NCBI GenBank assembly: GCA_019424905.1
Contig: JAHYYP010000005.1
Coordinates: 1 to 64,000, forward strand
Source: Collinsella sp.
GTDB taxonomy: Bacteria; Actinomycetota; Coriobacteriia; Coriobacteriales; Coriobacteriaceae
Direction of reading: 5' to 3'
Length of the DNA stretch: 64,000 nt
Shown: one piece after another, positions 1 through 6,918 of the stretch
How the letters are laid out: each line of letters opens with the position of its first letter
Position numbering within the stretch: the first letter of the stretch is position 1
The notes under the pieces: generated by a model
The model's input: only the letters and a program-made list of their open reading frames with translations
Database searches by the model: none
What the model was told of the DNA's origin: nothing
Position numbers and translations under genes: made by a program

Positions 1-206
1 AAACCCTCCTAGCAGTAAGCCACGGCAGCGCCAGCCGCCAATTCATCAAGGCTGCCGCCCCAGCGGACTTTGAGCTCCCAACAAAACTCCCCAACTGCGC
101 CATCATGATCTTCGATTTTGACGAGGAAAAGCCACAAGCAGAAGGCGAGCCAATGCAATGCAAGTTTTCCCTCCAGCAAATAGTGGACCCTCAACAAAGT
201 AATTAG
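1..206 (+). CDS. Histidine phosphatase (phosphoglycerate mutase-like) family protein, C-terminal part only
   Basis: The window opens inside a reading frame that runs from base 3 to a TAG at 204-206 and gives the last 67 residues of a protein. It contains LLAVSHG, the second catalytic-histidine motif of the histidine phosphatase superfamily, and then LPNCAIMIFDFDEE, which resembles the LPN(C/S) strand near the C-terminus of phosphoglycerate-mutase-like phosphatases. The substrate cannot be told from this fragment, and the first catalytic RHG motif lies outside the window. It occupies the place ahead of rplC where rpsJ usually lies, so the ribosomal cluster here borders an unrelated gene. The frame is supported by motif content, not only by length. 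Confidence 0.65.
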   Translation, partial: TLLAVSHGSASRQFIKAAAPADFELPTKLPNCAIMIFDFDEEKPQAEGEPMQCKFSLQQIVDPQQSN

Positions 207-250
207 CTGAGCGAGCAAGGTTTAGCAGACATTAACGTGTCGTCTCCCGA

Positions 251-387
251 GCTTGGCAGAGGGGCGGCGAAATATATTAAGTTTGTCGCGAGTTCCGCAC
301 GCAAAGGAAAGCACTTAATGTGCTTTCCGTCTTGCGCAGGACTGTAGAGCAGGAAACTTAATATATTTCGCCGCCCCTCTGCCAAGC
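251..387. repeat. Long inverted repeat with perfect 34-bp arms and an inner hairpin
   Basis: Bases 251-284 are the exact reverse complement of 354-387. The 69-nt loop carries a second dyad (306-314 GGAAAGCAC with 320-328 GTGCTTTCC), so the whole segment could fold as one long hairpin or cruciform. No T-run follows either arm, which argues against a simple terminator. It starts 45 bp after the phosphatase stop. It may be a small non-autonomous mobile element or an RNA hairpin; no coding capacity is seen. Confidence 0.8.
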
Positions 388-445
388 CCAGGCGACTCCA
401 CGCACTTTACCTGCGTAAACAATGTGAGTGAAATATGAATCTCGA

Positions 446-470
446 TGGATACGCCCGCAGCCGTGTATAC
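446..470 (+). promoter_or_regulatory. Leader hairpin element ahead of rplC (copy 1 of 2)
   Basis: This 25-nt element matches 2311-2335, ahead of rplB, at 22 of 25 positions. It can form a 5-bp stem, 449-453 with 462-466, around an 8-nt loop that begins CCCG. One of the three differences turns a U.G pair here into a C-G pair in the other copy, so the stem is kept. A TATGAA hexamer at 434-439 would place a transcript start near the element, but no good -35 box is seen. Inference: a conserved 5' leader element of ribosomal-protein transcripts. Confidence 0.4.
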
Positions 471-572
471 TAAACAGCTGTGTGAAACCAGGGGAGTATT
501 CTGGCTGGACAAAATGCCTGCTTAATAGGGTTGTCAGGTAGTCCGGACGCAATACAAGGCTGGGGAGCACGT

Positions 573-634
573 CGTGTAAGTAGTGGTCCTCTAGGGGCGT
601 ACGCTCGGTGGTGTACGCATTGTCCCAAGACCAC
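573..634 (+). promoter_or_regulatory. Structured leader directly upstream of rplC
   Basis: GTGGTC at 573-578 pairs with GACCAC at 629-634 and encloses a second stem, GCGTAC at 597-602 with GTACGC at 613-618. The fold ends about 20 nt before the rplC start. Ribosomal-protein operons are commonly autoregulated through such leaders, but the fold does not match a known leader class that I can recall, so a regulatory role is inferred from position only. Confidence 0.35.
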
Positions 635-654
635 GCGAGAGTTGGGATCATATC

Positions 655-1275
655 TTGATCAGCATGATTCTCGGCCGCAAGATTGGCATGACCCAGGTTT
701 GGGACGAGGACGACAACGTCGTTCCCGTCACGGTCATCCAGGCTGGCCCCTGCGCTGTCTCGCAGGTTAAAACTCAGGCAACCGACGGCTATGACGCCGT
801 CCAGATCGGTTTCGGCGACATCAAGGCCAAGAACGTGAACAAGCCCATGGCTGGTCACTTCGCCAAGGCCGGCGTCGAGCCTGTCCGCTTCCTTCGTGAG
901 GTCCGCGTCGAGAACGGCGAGGAGCACAAGGTCGGCGAGGTCGTCACCGTCGCTGATTTCGCTGATGTCGAGAAGGTCGACGTCATCGGTACCTCCAAGG
1001 GTAAGGGCTTCCAGGGTCGCATCAAGCGCTGGGGTCAGCGCCGCGGTCCTATGACGCATGGTTCTCACTTCCAGCGTCACCCCGGTTCTATCGGTCAGTG
1101 CGCCTATCCTGCGCGCGTCCTCAAGGGCGTCAAGATGGCCGGTCACATGGGTAACGAGCGCGTTACCGTCAAGAACCTTTCCGTTGTCCGCATCGATGCC
1201 GAGCAGAACCTCATCTTGGTCAAGGGCGCTGTCCCGGGTGCCAAGAATGGTCTCGTCGCCATCCGTATGGCCTAA
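655..1275 (+). CDS. rplC: 50S ribosomal protein L3 (uL3)
   Basis: L3 is an early-assembling 50S protein whose long loop reaches towards the peptidyl-transferase centre. The protein starts (MIS)MILGRKIGMTQVWDED, the diagnostic N-terminus, and carries GKGFQGRIKRWGQRRGPMTHG in the middle, the conserved loop. It has 206 residues from the TTG at 655 or 203 from the ATG at 664, both normal for the family. Neither start has a strong Shine-Dalgarno sequence; GAGAGTTGGGA upstream fits the TTG slightly better. It is the first gene of this ribosomal run because rpsJ is absent, and rplD follows after 46 bp. Confidence 0.97.
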   Translation: MISMILGRKIGMTQVWDEDDNVVPVTVIQAGPCAVSQVKTQATDGYDAVQIGFGDIKAKNVNKPMAGHFAKAGVEPVRFLREVRVENGEEHKVGEVVTVADFADVEKVDVIGTSKGKGFQGRIKRWGQRRGPMTHGSHFQRHPGSIGQCAYPARVLKGVKMAGHMGNERVTVKNLSVVRIDAEQNLILVKGAVPGAKNGLVAIRMA

Positions 1276-1321
1276 GGGCCCAGCCCATTTAGCCCAGCGT
1301 CATACCAAGGAGAACACTTAA

Positions 1322-1948
1322 ATGGCAAACTTTGAAGTAAAGAACAGCGAGGGCAAGAAGGTCGCCGAGGCCGAGCTCGCCGCTGAGGTGTACGGCATCG
1401 AGCCGAACATCCACGTTATGCACCACATCGTCAAGTGCCAGATGGCCTCTTGGCGTCAGGGCACCCAGTCCGCTAAGGGCCGCTCTGAGGTTTCCGGTGG
1501 CGGCAAGAAGCCTTGGCGTCAGAAGGGCACCGGCCGTGCCCGCCAGGGTTCCATCCGTGCTGCCCAGTGGCGTCACGGTGGCGTTGTCTTCGCCCCCAAG
1601 CCCCGTTCCTACGCTAAGCGTATGAACAACAAGGAGGTCAAGCTGGCTATGCGCTCCGCGCTGTCCGCCAAGCTGGCCGATGGCGAGCTCGTGCTCGTCG
1701 ACGACTACGGCTTCGAGAAGCCTTCCACCAAGGCTGCCGTCGCCATGCTCAAGGCCCTCGGCCTTGAGGGCAAGCGTCTGACCATCATCGTTCGCGATGA
1801 GGACGTCAACGCCTACCTGTCGTTCCGCAACATTCCCAAGACGTTCATCATCACCGCTGACGAGGCCAACACCTACGATCTCGTCAACAACAACGCTGTG
1901 CTGATGCCCGCCGACATCGCCGCTCACTTCGGGGAGGTGCTTGCATAA
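1322..1948 (+). CDS. rplD: 50S ribosomal protein L4 (uL4)
   Basis: L4 binds 23S rRNA domain I and lines the nascent-peptide exit tunnel; in E. coli it also represses its own operon. The 208 residues include the basic tunnel loop (GGGKKPWRQKGTGRARQG, about residues 59-76) followed by QWRHGGVVF, both typical. The start follows AAGGAG with good spacing, and the stop codon abuts the rplW start, so the two genes are probably translationally coupled. Given the L4 precedent, this protein is a candidate ligand for the leader structures ahead of rplC, though nothing in the sequence proves that. Confidence 0.98.
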   Translation: MANFEVKNSEGKKVAEAELAAEVYGIEPNIHVMHHIVKCQMASWRQGTQSAKGRSEVSGGGKKPWRQKGTGRARQGSIRAAQWRHGGVVFAPKPRSYAKRMNNKEVKLAMRSALSAKLADGELVLVDDYGFEKPSTKAAVAMLKALGLEGKRLTIIVRDEDVNAYLSFRNIPKTFIITADEANTYDLVNNNAVLMPADIAAHFGEVLA

Positions 1949-2236
1949 ATGACCGCCCACGAGATCATCATCCGTCCGATCGTGTCCGAGCGTTCCTTCT
2001 CCGGCATGGAGCTGAACAAGTACACGTTCGAGGTCGCCAAGGATGCTAACAAGTATCAGATCAAGGACGCTGTCGAGGAGATCTTCGGCGTCAAGGTCGT
2101 TCGCGTGAACACCCTGACGGTCAAGCCCAAGACCAAGCGCGTGCGCTATGTCGCCGGCAAGACCCGTTCTTGGAAGAAGGCCATCGTCACGCTGGCCGAG
2201 GGCGACACCATCGAGGTCTTTGGCAACCAGGCCTAA
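1949..2236 (+). CDS. rplW: 50S ribosomal protein L23 (uL23)
   Basis: L23 sits at the polypeptide exit and docks trigger factor and the signal recognition particle. The 95-residue protein begins MTAHEIIIRPIVSERS and contains the NKYTFEVAKDANKYQIKDAV segment typical of bacterial L23. Its ATG directly follows the rplD stop. After it the operon is interrupted by about 180 bp holding a hairpin and a second leader element before rplB, unlike the tight spacing usual between these genes. Confidence 0.98.
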   Translation: MTAHEIIIRPIVSERSFSGMELNKYTFEVAKDANKYQIKDAVEEIFGVKVVRVNTLTVKPKTKRVRYVAGKTRSWKKAIVTLAEGDTIEVFGNQA

Positions 2237-2254
2237 GACTCGCTGCTGTTGAGT

Positions 2255-2290
2255 GAGCTCATGCCTCCCAAATAGGGGAGGCGAGAGCTC
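2255..2290 (+). promoter_or_regulatory. Hairpin between rplW and rplB
   Basis: GAGCTC at 2255-2260 pairs with 2285-2290 and GCCTCCC at 2263-2269 pairs with GGGAGGC at 2276-2282, leaving a six-base loop. The downstream tract (AAGGTTTTGGG) is only weakly T-rich, so this could be a partial terminator or a processing site rather than a strong stop. It separates rplW from the internal leader of rplB. Confidence 0.45.
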
Positions 2291-2303
2291 AAGGTTTTGG
2301 GCG

Positions 2304-2335
2304 TATAAAATGGACACGCCCGGAACCGTGTATAC
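2304..2335 (+). promoter_or_regulatory. Probable internal promoter box and leader hairpin ahead of rplB (copy 2 of 2)
   Basis: A TATAAA box at 2304-2309 lies just before the 25-nt element 2311-2335, which nearly repeats 446-470. Here the stem is 2314-2318 with 2327-2331 and is fully Watson-Crick. No convincing -35 box is seen. Together with the hairpin before it, this suggests that rplB onwards is also transcribed on its own. Confidence 0.4.
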
Positions 2336-2415
2336 GTCCGGTGTCATCGCACCCGAGGCAGAACCTCGAATCCCTGTCTGCGATGGCTAACGGATTCCTA
2401 TTGAAAGGGATTGTA

Positions 2416-3246
2416 ATGGCTGTAAAGCACCTTAAGCCGACCTCCGCTGGTAGGCGTTGGCAGACGATCTCCGATTTCTCCGAGATCACCTGCACCAAGC
2501 CCGAGAAGTCTCTTCTCGAGCCCCTGCCCAAGAAGGCCGGTCGTAACAACAACGGCCGCATCACCACCCGCCACCAGGGCGGCGGCGTGAAGCGTCGTTA
2601 CCGCGTGATCGACTTCAAGCGCAACAAGGACGGCGTGCCCGCCAAGGTTGCCACGATCGAGTACGATCCGAACCGTTCCGCTCGCATCGCTCTGCTGCAC
2701 TACGCTGACGGTGAGAAGCGCTACATCCTGGCCCCCAAGGGCCTCGAGGTCGGTCAGACCATCATGTCCGGTTCTGACGCCGACATCAAGCCGGGAAACG
2801 CTCTGCCCCTCGCCGACATCCCCGTCGGTACGCTCATCCACGCCGTCGAGTTCCAGCCGGGCAAGGGCGCTGCTATCGCCCGTTCTGCCGGTAACTCCTG
2901 CCAGCTGATGGGTAAGGAGGGCAAGTACGCTATCGTCCGTATGCCTTCCTCCGAGATGCGCCGCATCCTCGTTACCTGCCGCGCCACCGTCGGTGAGGTC
3001 GGCAACGCCGATCACGCCAACATCGTCATCGGCAAGGCCGGCCGTAAGCGTCACATGAACGTGCGCCCGACCGTCCGCGGTACCGTCATGAACCCTGTCG
3101 ACCACCCGCACGGCGGTGGCGAGGGCAAGAACCACACCTCTGGTCGTCCCTCCGTTACCCCCTGGGGTAAGCCGACGAAGGGCCTTCGTACGCGCAAGAA
3201 GAAGAAGGTCTCGAACCAGCACATTATTCGTCGCCGTAAGAAGTAA
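2416..3246 (+). CDS. rplB: 50S ribosomal protein L2 (uL2)
   Basis: L2 is needed for subunit association and peptidyl-transferase function. At 276 residues it has the standard length; it starts MAVKHLKPTSAGRRWQT and carries the invariant MNPVDHPHGGGEG segment near residue 215, whose histidine is the functionally important one. The ATG at 2416 is preferred over upstream in-frame codons because it follows GAAAGGGA and gives the canonical N-terminus. rpsS follows after 32 bp. Confidence 0.98.
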   Translation: MAVKHLKPTSAGRRWQTISDFSEITCTKPEKSLLEPLPKKAGRNNNGRITTRHQGGGVKRRYRVIDFKRNKDGVPAKVATIEYDPNRSARIALLHYADGEKRYILAPKGLEVGQTIMSGSDADIKPGNALPLADIPVGTLIHAVEFQPGKGAAIARSAGNSCQLMGKEGKYAIVRMPSSEMRRILVTCRATVGEVGNADHANIVIGKAGRKRHMNVRPTVRGTVMNPVDHPHGGGEGKNHTSGRPSVTPWGKPTKGLRTRKKKKVSNQHIIRRRKK

Positions 3247-3278
3247 TTTCGGATACCGAGTTTTAGGAGAAAGCACTT

Positions 3279-3539
3279 ATGAGCAGAAGTCTCAAAAAGG
3301 GCCCGTTCGTGGAGACTCGCCTTCTCTCGCGTATCACCGCGATGAACGAGGCTGGCAAGAAGGACGTCGTGAAGACCTGGTCCCGCGCGTCCACCATCTT
3401 CCCCGAGATGGTTGGTCACACCATCGCCGTCCACGACGGCCGCAAGCATGTGCCCGTGTATGTTACCGAGTCCATGGTTGGTCACAAGCTCGGCGAGTTC
3501 GCGCCGACTCGTACGTTCCGTGGCCACAAGGCCAAATAG
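3279..3539 (+). CDS. rpsS: 30S ribosomal protein S19 (uS19)
   Basis: S19 lies in the head of the small subunit and forms a complex with S13 near the decoding site. The 86-residue protein starts MSRSLKKGPFVE and ends with HKLGEFAPTRTFRGH, both signatures of bacterial S19. The start follows TTTTAGGAGAAAG. It is one of the compactly spaced genes of this operon, 14 bp before rplV. Confidence 0.98.
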   Translation: MSRSLKKGPFVETRLLSRITAMNEAGKKDVVKTWSRASTIFPEMVGHTIAVHDGRKHVPVYVTESMVGHKLGEFAPTRTFRGHKAK

Positions 3540-3553
3540 GGGGTTAACCGTAA

Positions 3554-3925
3554 ATGGCAACTAAGTCTATTGAAACTGAGGCCACCGAGGTTCGCGCCGT
3601 CGCTAAGTACGTGCGTGTTTCCCCCAGCAAGGCCCGCCTGGTGGTCGATCTGATCCGCCGCAAGCCTGTCGCTCAGGCCTTCGACATCCTCCACTTCTGC
3701 GACCGCGCCGTCGCCGTGGATGTCGAGAAGGTTCTCCGTTCCGCCGTTGCGAACGCCGAGAACAACAACGGTCTGCGTGCCGACAACCTGGTTGTCGCCG
3801 CTGCCTATGTTGACGAGGGTCCGACGCTTAAGCGCATCCGTCCCCGCGCCAAGGGTTCCGCTTCTCGCATTCTGAAGCGTACTTCCCACATCACCGTCGT
3901 CGTTGCTCCTCGAAAGGAGGCGTAA
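3554..3925 (+). CDS. rplV: 50S ribosomal protein L22 (uL22)
   Basis: L22 contributes a beta-hairpin to the exit tunnel; changes in this hairpin are known to alter macrolide response. The protein has 123 residues, about ten longer than the E. coli form because of an N-terminal MATKSIETEATEV extension. It then reads AVAKYVRVSPSKARLVVDLI, the family signature, and contains the tunnel hairpin RPRAKGSASRILKRTSHI. It sits between rpsS and rpsC as in most bacteria. Confidence 0.98.
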   Translation: MATKSIETEATEVRAVAKYVRVSPSKARLVVDLIRRKPVAQAFDILHFCDRAVAVDVEKVLRSAVANAENNNGLRADNLVVAAAYVDEGPTLKRIRPRAKGSASRILKRTSHITVVVAPRKEA

Positions 3926-3931
3926 AGCTGT

Positions 3932-4642
3932 ATGGGTCAGAAAGTCTACCCCACCGGCTTCCGTCTTGGCATCACCGAGAACTGGCGCTCCCGCTGGTTC
4001 GCAGAGAAGGATTACGCTAAGACCCTCGGTAACGATCTCGAGATCCGCAAGTACCTCGAGAAGCGTCTTTCCCGCGCAGCTGTCTCCCGCGTCGAGATCG
4101 AGCGCGCTGGCGACAAGGTGAAGGTCATCATCCTCACCGCTCGCCCCGGCGTTGTCATCGGTAAGAAGGGTGCCGAGATCGATACCCTCCGCACCGAGCT
4201 CGAGAAGGTCGCTGGCGTCTCCAAGGGCCAGCTCTCCGTCGACGTTGTCGAGATCAAGCGCCCCGAGCTCGACGCCAACCTCGTTGCTCAGTCTATCGCC
4301 GAGCAGCTCGAGGGCCGCGTTGCCTTCCGTCGCGCTATGCGCAAGGCTGTCCAGTCTGCCCGCAAGGCCGGCGCTAAGGGCATCCGTATCCAGTGCTCCG
4401 GTCGTCTCGGCGGTGCCGAGATGGGCCGCCGTGAGTGGTACCGCGAGGGTCGCGTGCCTCTGCACACCCTCCGTGCCAAGATCGACTACGGCACGGCTGT
4501 CGCCAGCACCACCATGGGCGCTTGCGGCGTGAAGGTCTGGATCTACCTGGGCGAGAAGCTCCCGGGCCAGCCTGTTCCCAACCCTGCACTCGAGGGCTCT
4601 TCCCGTCCTCGTCGTCGTAACTCCGAGAGGAGGGGTCAGTAG
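3932..4642 (+). CDS. rpsC: 30S ribosomal protein S3 (uS3)
   Basis: S3 forms part of the mRNA entry channel and its helicase activity. The 236-residue protein starts MGQKVYPTGFRLGI, has the KH-domain GxxG loop in VIGKKGAEID (about residue 73), and the C-terminal domain signature GRLGGAEMGRREWYREGR. The last 25 residues are basic and Arg/Ser-rich. The stop overlaps the GTG start of rplP by one base (TAGTG), which implies translational coupling. Confidence 0.98.
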   Translation: MGQKVYPTGFRLGITENWRSRWFAEKDYAKTLGNDLEIRKYLEKRLSRAAVSRVEIERAGDKVKVIILTARPGVVIGKKGAEIDTLRTELEKVAGVSKGQLSVDVVEIKRPELDANLVAQSIAEQLEGRVAFRRAMRKAVQSARKAGAKGIRIQCSGRLGGAEMGRREWYREGRVPLHTLRAKIDYGTAVASTTMGACGVKVWIYLGEKLPGQPVPNPALEGSSRPRRRNSERRGQ

Positions 4643-5145
4643 TGCTTGCCCCTAAGCGTATTCTTCACCGCAAGGTGCAGCGTGGCTCCATGAAGGGCCA
4701 GGCCAAGGGTAATACCGAGCTGCATTTCGGCGAGTTTGGTATCCAGGCTCTCGAGGCCCATTGGATCACCAACCGTCAGATCGAGGCCGCTCGTATTGCC
4801 ATGACCCGCTACATGAAGCGTGGCGGTCGTGTCTACATCACGATCTTCCCCGATAAGCCCATCACCAAGAAGCCTGCCGAGACTCGCATGGGTTCTGGTA
4901 AGGGTAACCCCGAGGAGTGGGTGGCCGTCGTCAAGCCCGGCCGCATCATGTTCGAGGTCAAGGGCGTGCCCGAGGAGGTCGCTCGCGAGGCTCTGCGTCT
5001 TGCACAGCACAAGCTTCCCATCAAGACCAAGATTGTTGCTGCCAAGAACGCTGAGCAGCGCATCGAGAAGGAGATGGCTGAGGAGGCCGCTCTCGAGGCC
5101 AAGTGGGCTGCTGAGGACGCCGCCGCCGCCAAGGAGGAGAACTAA
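4642..5145 (+). CDS. rplP: 50S ribosomal protein L16 (uL16) with a charged C-terminal extension
   Basis: L16 helps to position tRNAs in the A site. The first 137 residues match the family closely (MLAPKRILHRKVQRGSMKG; MGSGKGNPEEWVAVVKPGR). The protein is 167 residues, so about 30 residues rich in Ala, Glu and Lys follow the usual end; they would form a charged helix. The start is a GTG overlapping the rpsC stop, and the stop overlaps the rpmC ATG (TAATG). The tail is coded in the same high-GC style as the rest, so it is not a frameshift product. Confidence 0.97.
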   Translation: MLAPKRILHRKVQRGSMKGQAKGNTELHFGEFGIQALEAHWITNRQIEAARIAMTRYMKRGGRVYITIFPDKPITKKPAETRMGSGKGNPEEWVAVVKPGRIMFEVKGVPEEVAREALRLAQHKLPIKTKIVAAKNAEQRIEKEMAEEAALEAKWAAEDAAAAKEEN

Positions 5146-5360
5146 TGAAGCCCGCAGAGATTCGTGAGCTCTCGGACGCTCAGCTCGTTGAGAAGCTGAA
5201 GGAAATGCGCGCCGAGCTCTTTAACCTTCGTTTCCAGATGGCCACCAGCCAGCTGGACAACACCGCTCGCGTCAACACCGTGAAGAAGGACATCGCTCGC
5301 GTCCTCACGGAGCAGCGCGCCCGCGAGATCGCAGCGGAGAAGTCCGCTGTCGCCGAGTAG
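5145..5360 (+). CDS. rpmC: 50S ribosomal protein L29 (uL29)
   Basis: L29 is a small helical protein at the exit tunnel next to L23. The 71 residues contain ELSDAQLVEKLKEMRAELFN and the NTARVNTVKKDIARVLT helix typical of the family. The ATG overlaps the rplP stop and rpsQ begins 16 bp after the end, in the usual gene order. Confidence 0.97.
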   Translation: MKPAEIRELSDAQLVEKLKEMRAELFNLRFQMATSQLDNTARVNTVKKDIARVLTEQRAREIAAEKSAVAE

Positions 5361-5376
5361 GACCTAAGGAGAGAAC

Positions 5377-5637
5377 ATGACTGATTCGCGTAACTCGCGT
5401 AAGGTCCGTACGGGTGTCGTTACCTCCGTCTCCGGTGCCAAGACCATTGTTGTCACCATCACCGAGCGCAAGCGTCACCCCAAGTACGGCAAGATGATGA
5501 CCAGCTCCAAGAAGCTGCACGCTCACGACGAGGAGTGCACGGCTGGCGTGGGCGACACCGTCCGCGTTATGGAGACCCGTCCTATGTCCAAGATGAAGCG
5601 TTGGCGCCTCATCGAGGTCGTCGAGCGCGCTAAATAA
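5377..5637 (+). CDS. rpsQ: 30S ribosomal protein S17 (uS17)
   Basis: S17 is a primary 16S rRNA-binding protein with an OB fold. The 86-residue protein has the segment VRTGVVTSVSGAKTIVVTI, then RHPKYGKMM and the motif VGDTVRVMETRPMSKMKRW, all standard. The start follows AAGGAGAGAAC. It is the last gene before a 118-bp gap that may hold another start of transcription. Confidence 0.98.
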   Translation: MTDSRNSRKVRTGVVTSVSGAKTIVVTITERKRHPKYGKMMTSSKKLHAHDEECTAGVGDTVRVMETRPMSKMKRWRLIEVVERAK

Positions 5638-5755
5638 GCAGTCGCTCTTACGACTTGTACGTTTCCGAAGATGTGCGTATGCCTGGCTTGCATACCACGG
5701 GCCGTATAAAGGCTGCGCACCTCTCTTCGGTTCTTAGTTCGGAGGAACATCTACC
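5638..5755 (+). promoter_or_regulatory. Structured gap between rpsQ and rplN with a possible promoter
   Basis: A hairpin, GTATGC at 5677-5682 with GCATAC at 5690-5695, is followed by TATAAA at 5705-5710, a good -10-like box without a well-placed -35. Flanking sequences GAAGATGTGCG and CGCACCTCTCTTC can extend the pairing around the box. The strong RBS TTCGGAGGA lies just before rplN. In many bacteria this junction separates the S10 and spc operons, which fits an internal promoter. Confidence 0.35.
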
Positions 5756-6124
5756 ATGATTCAGATGCAAACCATGCTGAACGTCGCCGACAACTCCGGC
5801 GCTCGCAAGATTCGCTGCATCAAGGTGCTTGGCGGTTCCAAGCGTCGTTATGCAGGCATCGGCGATGTGTTCATCGGTGCTGTCCAGGAGGCTACCCCTG
5901 GCGCCAACGTCAAGAAGAAGGACGTTGTCCGTTGCGTCGTCGTTCGCACCGTTAAGGAGATCCGCCGCAAGGATGGCTCCTACATTCGCTTTGATGAGAA
6001 CGCCTGCGTTGTCATCAACAACGATGGTTCGCCCGTCGGCACCCGTATCTTCGGGCCCGTCGCTCGCGAGCTTCGTGACAAGAAGTACATGAAGATCGTC
6101 TCGCTCGCTCCCGAGACCCTGTAG
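5756..6124 (+). CDS. rplN: 50S ribosomal protein L14 (uL14)
   Basis: L14 lies at the subunit interface and contacts 16S rRNA helix 14. It is 122 residues, the exact family length, and starts MIQMQTMLNVADNSGAR; the segments RRYAGIGDVF and GTRIFGPVARELR are conserved. A strong GGAGGA precedes the ATG. It is the first gene of what is normally the spc operon, which here is cut after the next gene. Confidence 0.98.
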   Translation: MIQMQTMLNVADNSGARKIRCIKVLGGSKRRYAGIGDVFIGAVQEATPGANVKKKDVVRCVVVRTVKEIRRKDGSYIRFDENACVVINNDGSPVGTRIFGPVARELRDKKYMKIVSLAPETL

Positions 6125-6137
6125 TTAGGGGAGATAT

Positions 6138-6443
6138 ATGTATATCAAGAAGGGCGATAAGGTCCAGGTTCTCTCTGGTAAGGATCGCGGCAAGCAGGGC
6201 GTTGTCCTGCGTGCTCTCCCCGCCGAGAACAAGGTCGTTGTCGAGGGCGTTTCGGTCGTCAAGAAGGCCGTCAAGCCCAACGCTGCCAACCAGCAGGGCG
6301 GCATCGTTTCGCAGGAGGCTCCCATCGACGCCTCCAACGTCAATCTCGTCTGCCCCGAGTGCGGTAAGGTTACCCGCGTCGGTCACGAGAAGGACGGCAA
6401 GAACAAGCTGCGCGTCTGCAAGAAGTGCGGCCACAAGTTCTAA
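6138..6443 (+). CDS. rplX: 50S ribosomal protein L24 (uL24), four-cysteine type
   Basis: L24 initiates 50S assembly by binding the 5' end of 23S rRNA. The 101 residues begin MYIKKGDKVQVLSGKDRGKQG, the KOW motif. The C-terminal third has CPECG and CKKCG pairs about 20 residues apart, which would form a zinc-ribbon-like knuckle; this four-Cys form occurs in some bacterial L24 proteins. It is the last ribosomal gene before the terminator and the 35.6-kb block; rplE, its usual next neighbour, is at 42064. Confidence 0.97.
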   Translation: MYIKKGDKVQVLSGKDRGKQGVVLRALPAENKVVVEGVSVVKKAVKPNAANQQGGIVSQEAPIDASNVNLVCPECGKVTRVGHEKDGKNKLRVCKKCGHKF

Positions 6444-6469
6444 GCTGCCCGCAACATCAAGTTGCTAGC

Positions 6470-6504
6470 AAAGGCCCGGATGCCACGGCACCCGGGCCTT
6501 TTTC
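6470..6504 (+). terminator. Intrinsic terminator after rplX
   Basis: AAGGCCCGG at 6471-6479 pairs with CCGGGCCTT at 6492-6500 and is followed by TTTT. The stem is long and GC-rich, so ribosomal transcription should end here rather than run into the following genes. Confidence 0.9.
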
Positions 6505-6513
6505 TATCCCTAC

Positions 6514-6638
6514 TCATTGGGGACAGACTTAAATGAGTGGCTGTCGCTTGGTATTCATTGGGGATCATTTATTGGGGACAGACTTAAATGACCAGTCGTT
6601 GGGGGACAGTCCCTATGTGCCGGCAGTTTGGGACGGTC
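6514..6638. repeat. Cluster of intergenic GGGGACA-type repeats
   Basis: Two copies of a TCATTGGGGACA-type unit ending in CTTAAATGA lie at 6514-6536 and 6570-6591. A different unit follows at 6603-6638 (GGGACAGTCCC, then GTGCCGGCAGTTTGGGACGG). Related copies occur at 60474-60516, 62500-62543, 63511-63549 and 63564-63607. No open frame is associated. Intergenic dispersed repeats of unknown role. Confidence 0.7.
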
Positions 6639-6737
6639 CTTTGATGTCTGGTGCCCCCAGAGGGGTGAGGTAATACAGCTGGCTCTGTCTTTTAGGGCTT
6701 TGGTGTTCCGCCCCTATATGTTTCACAAGGATTGTCG

Positions 6738-6787
6738 CATGCGCATTTACGCGCATAGCCTTGCGCGATAATGCGCATAGCCGCGCA
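6738..6787. promoter_or_regulatory. Cluster of GCGCA/TGCGC dyads upstream of the oxidoreductase gene
   Basis: Within 50 bp the hexamers GCGCAT, TGCGCG and ATGCGC recur five times, including the dyad TGCGC-GATAAT-GCGCA at 6762-6776. The cluster lies about 140 bp before the oxidoreductase-deoR pair. Since a DeoR-type repressor is coded there, an operator is plausible, but no -10/-35 pair could be assigned with confidence. The rest of the gap 6640-6918 shows no gene. Confidence 0.35.
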
Positions 6788-6918
6788 AACATCTGCCAAC
6801 TATGGCTAAATAATGACCGATAAGCAAATAAACACGCGAACACGAGCAGATACGCGCGCAATTGTGCGAATATAGGATTGTTAGAAATGAAGGACTTCCG
6901 ATGATTCAGGAGGCACAT

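Noticed and set aside
358..1146. Minus-strand frame of 262 codons over the rplC start region
   Set aside because: It overlaps rplC entirely in its useful part and shows no domain; it is a shadow frame.
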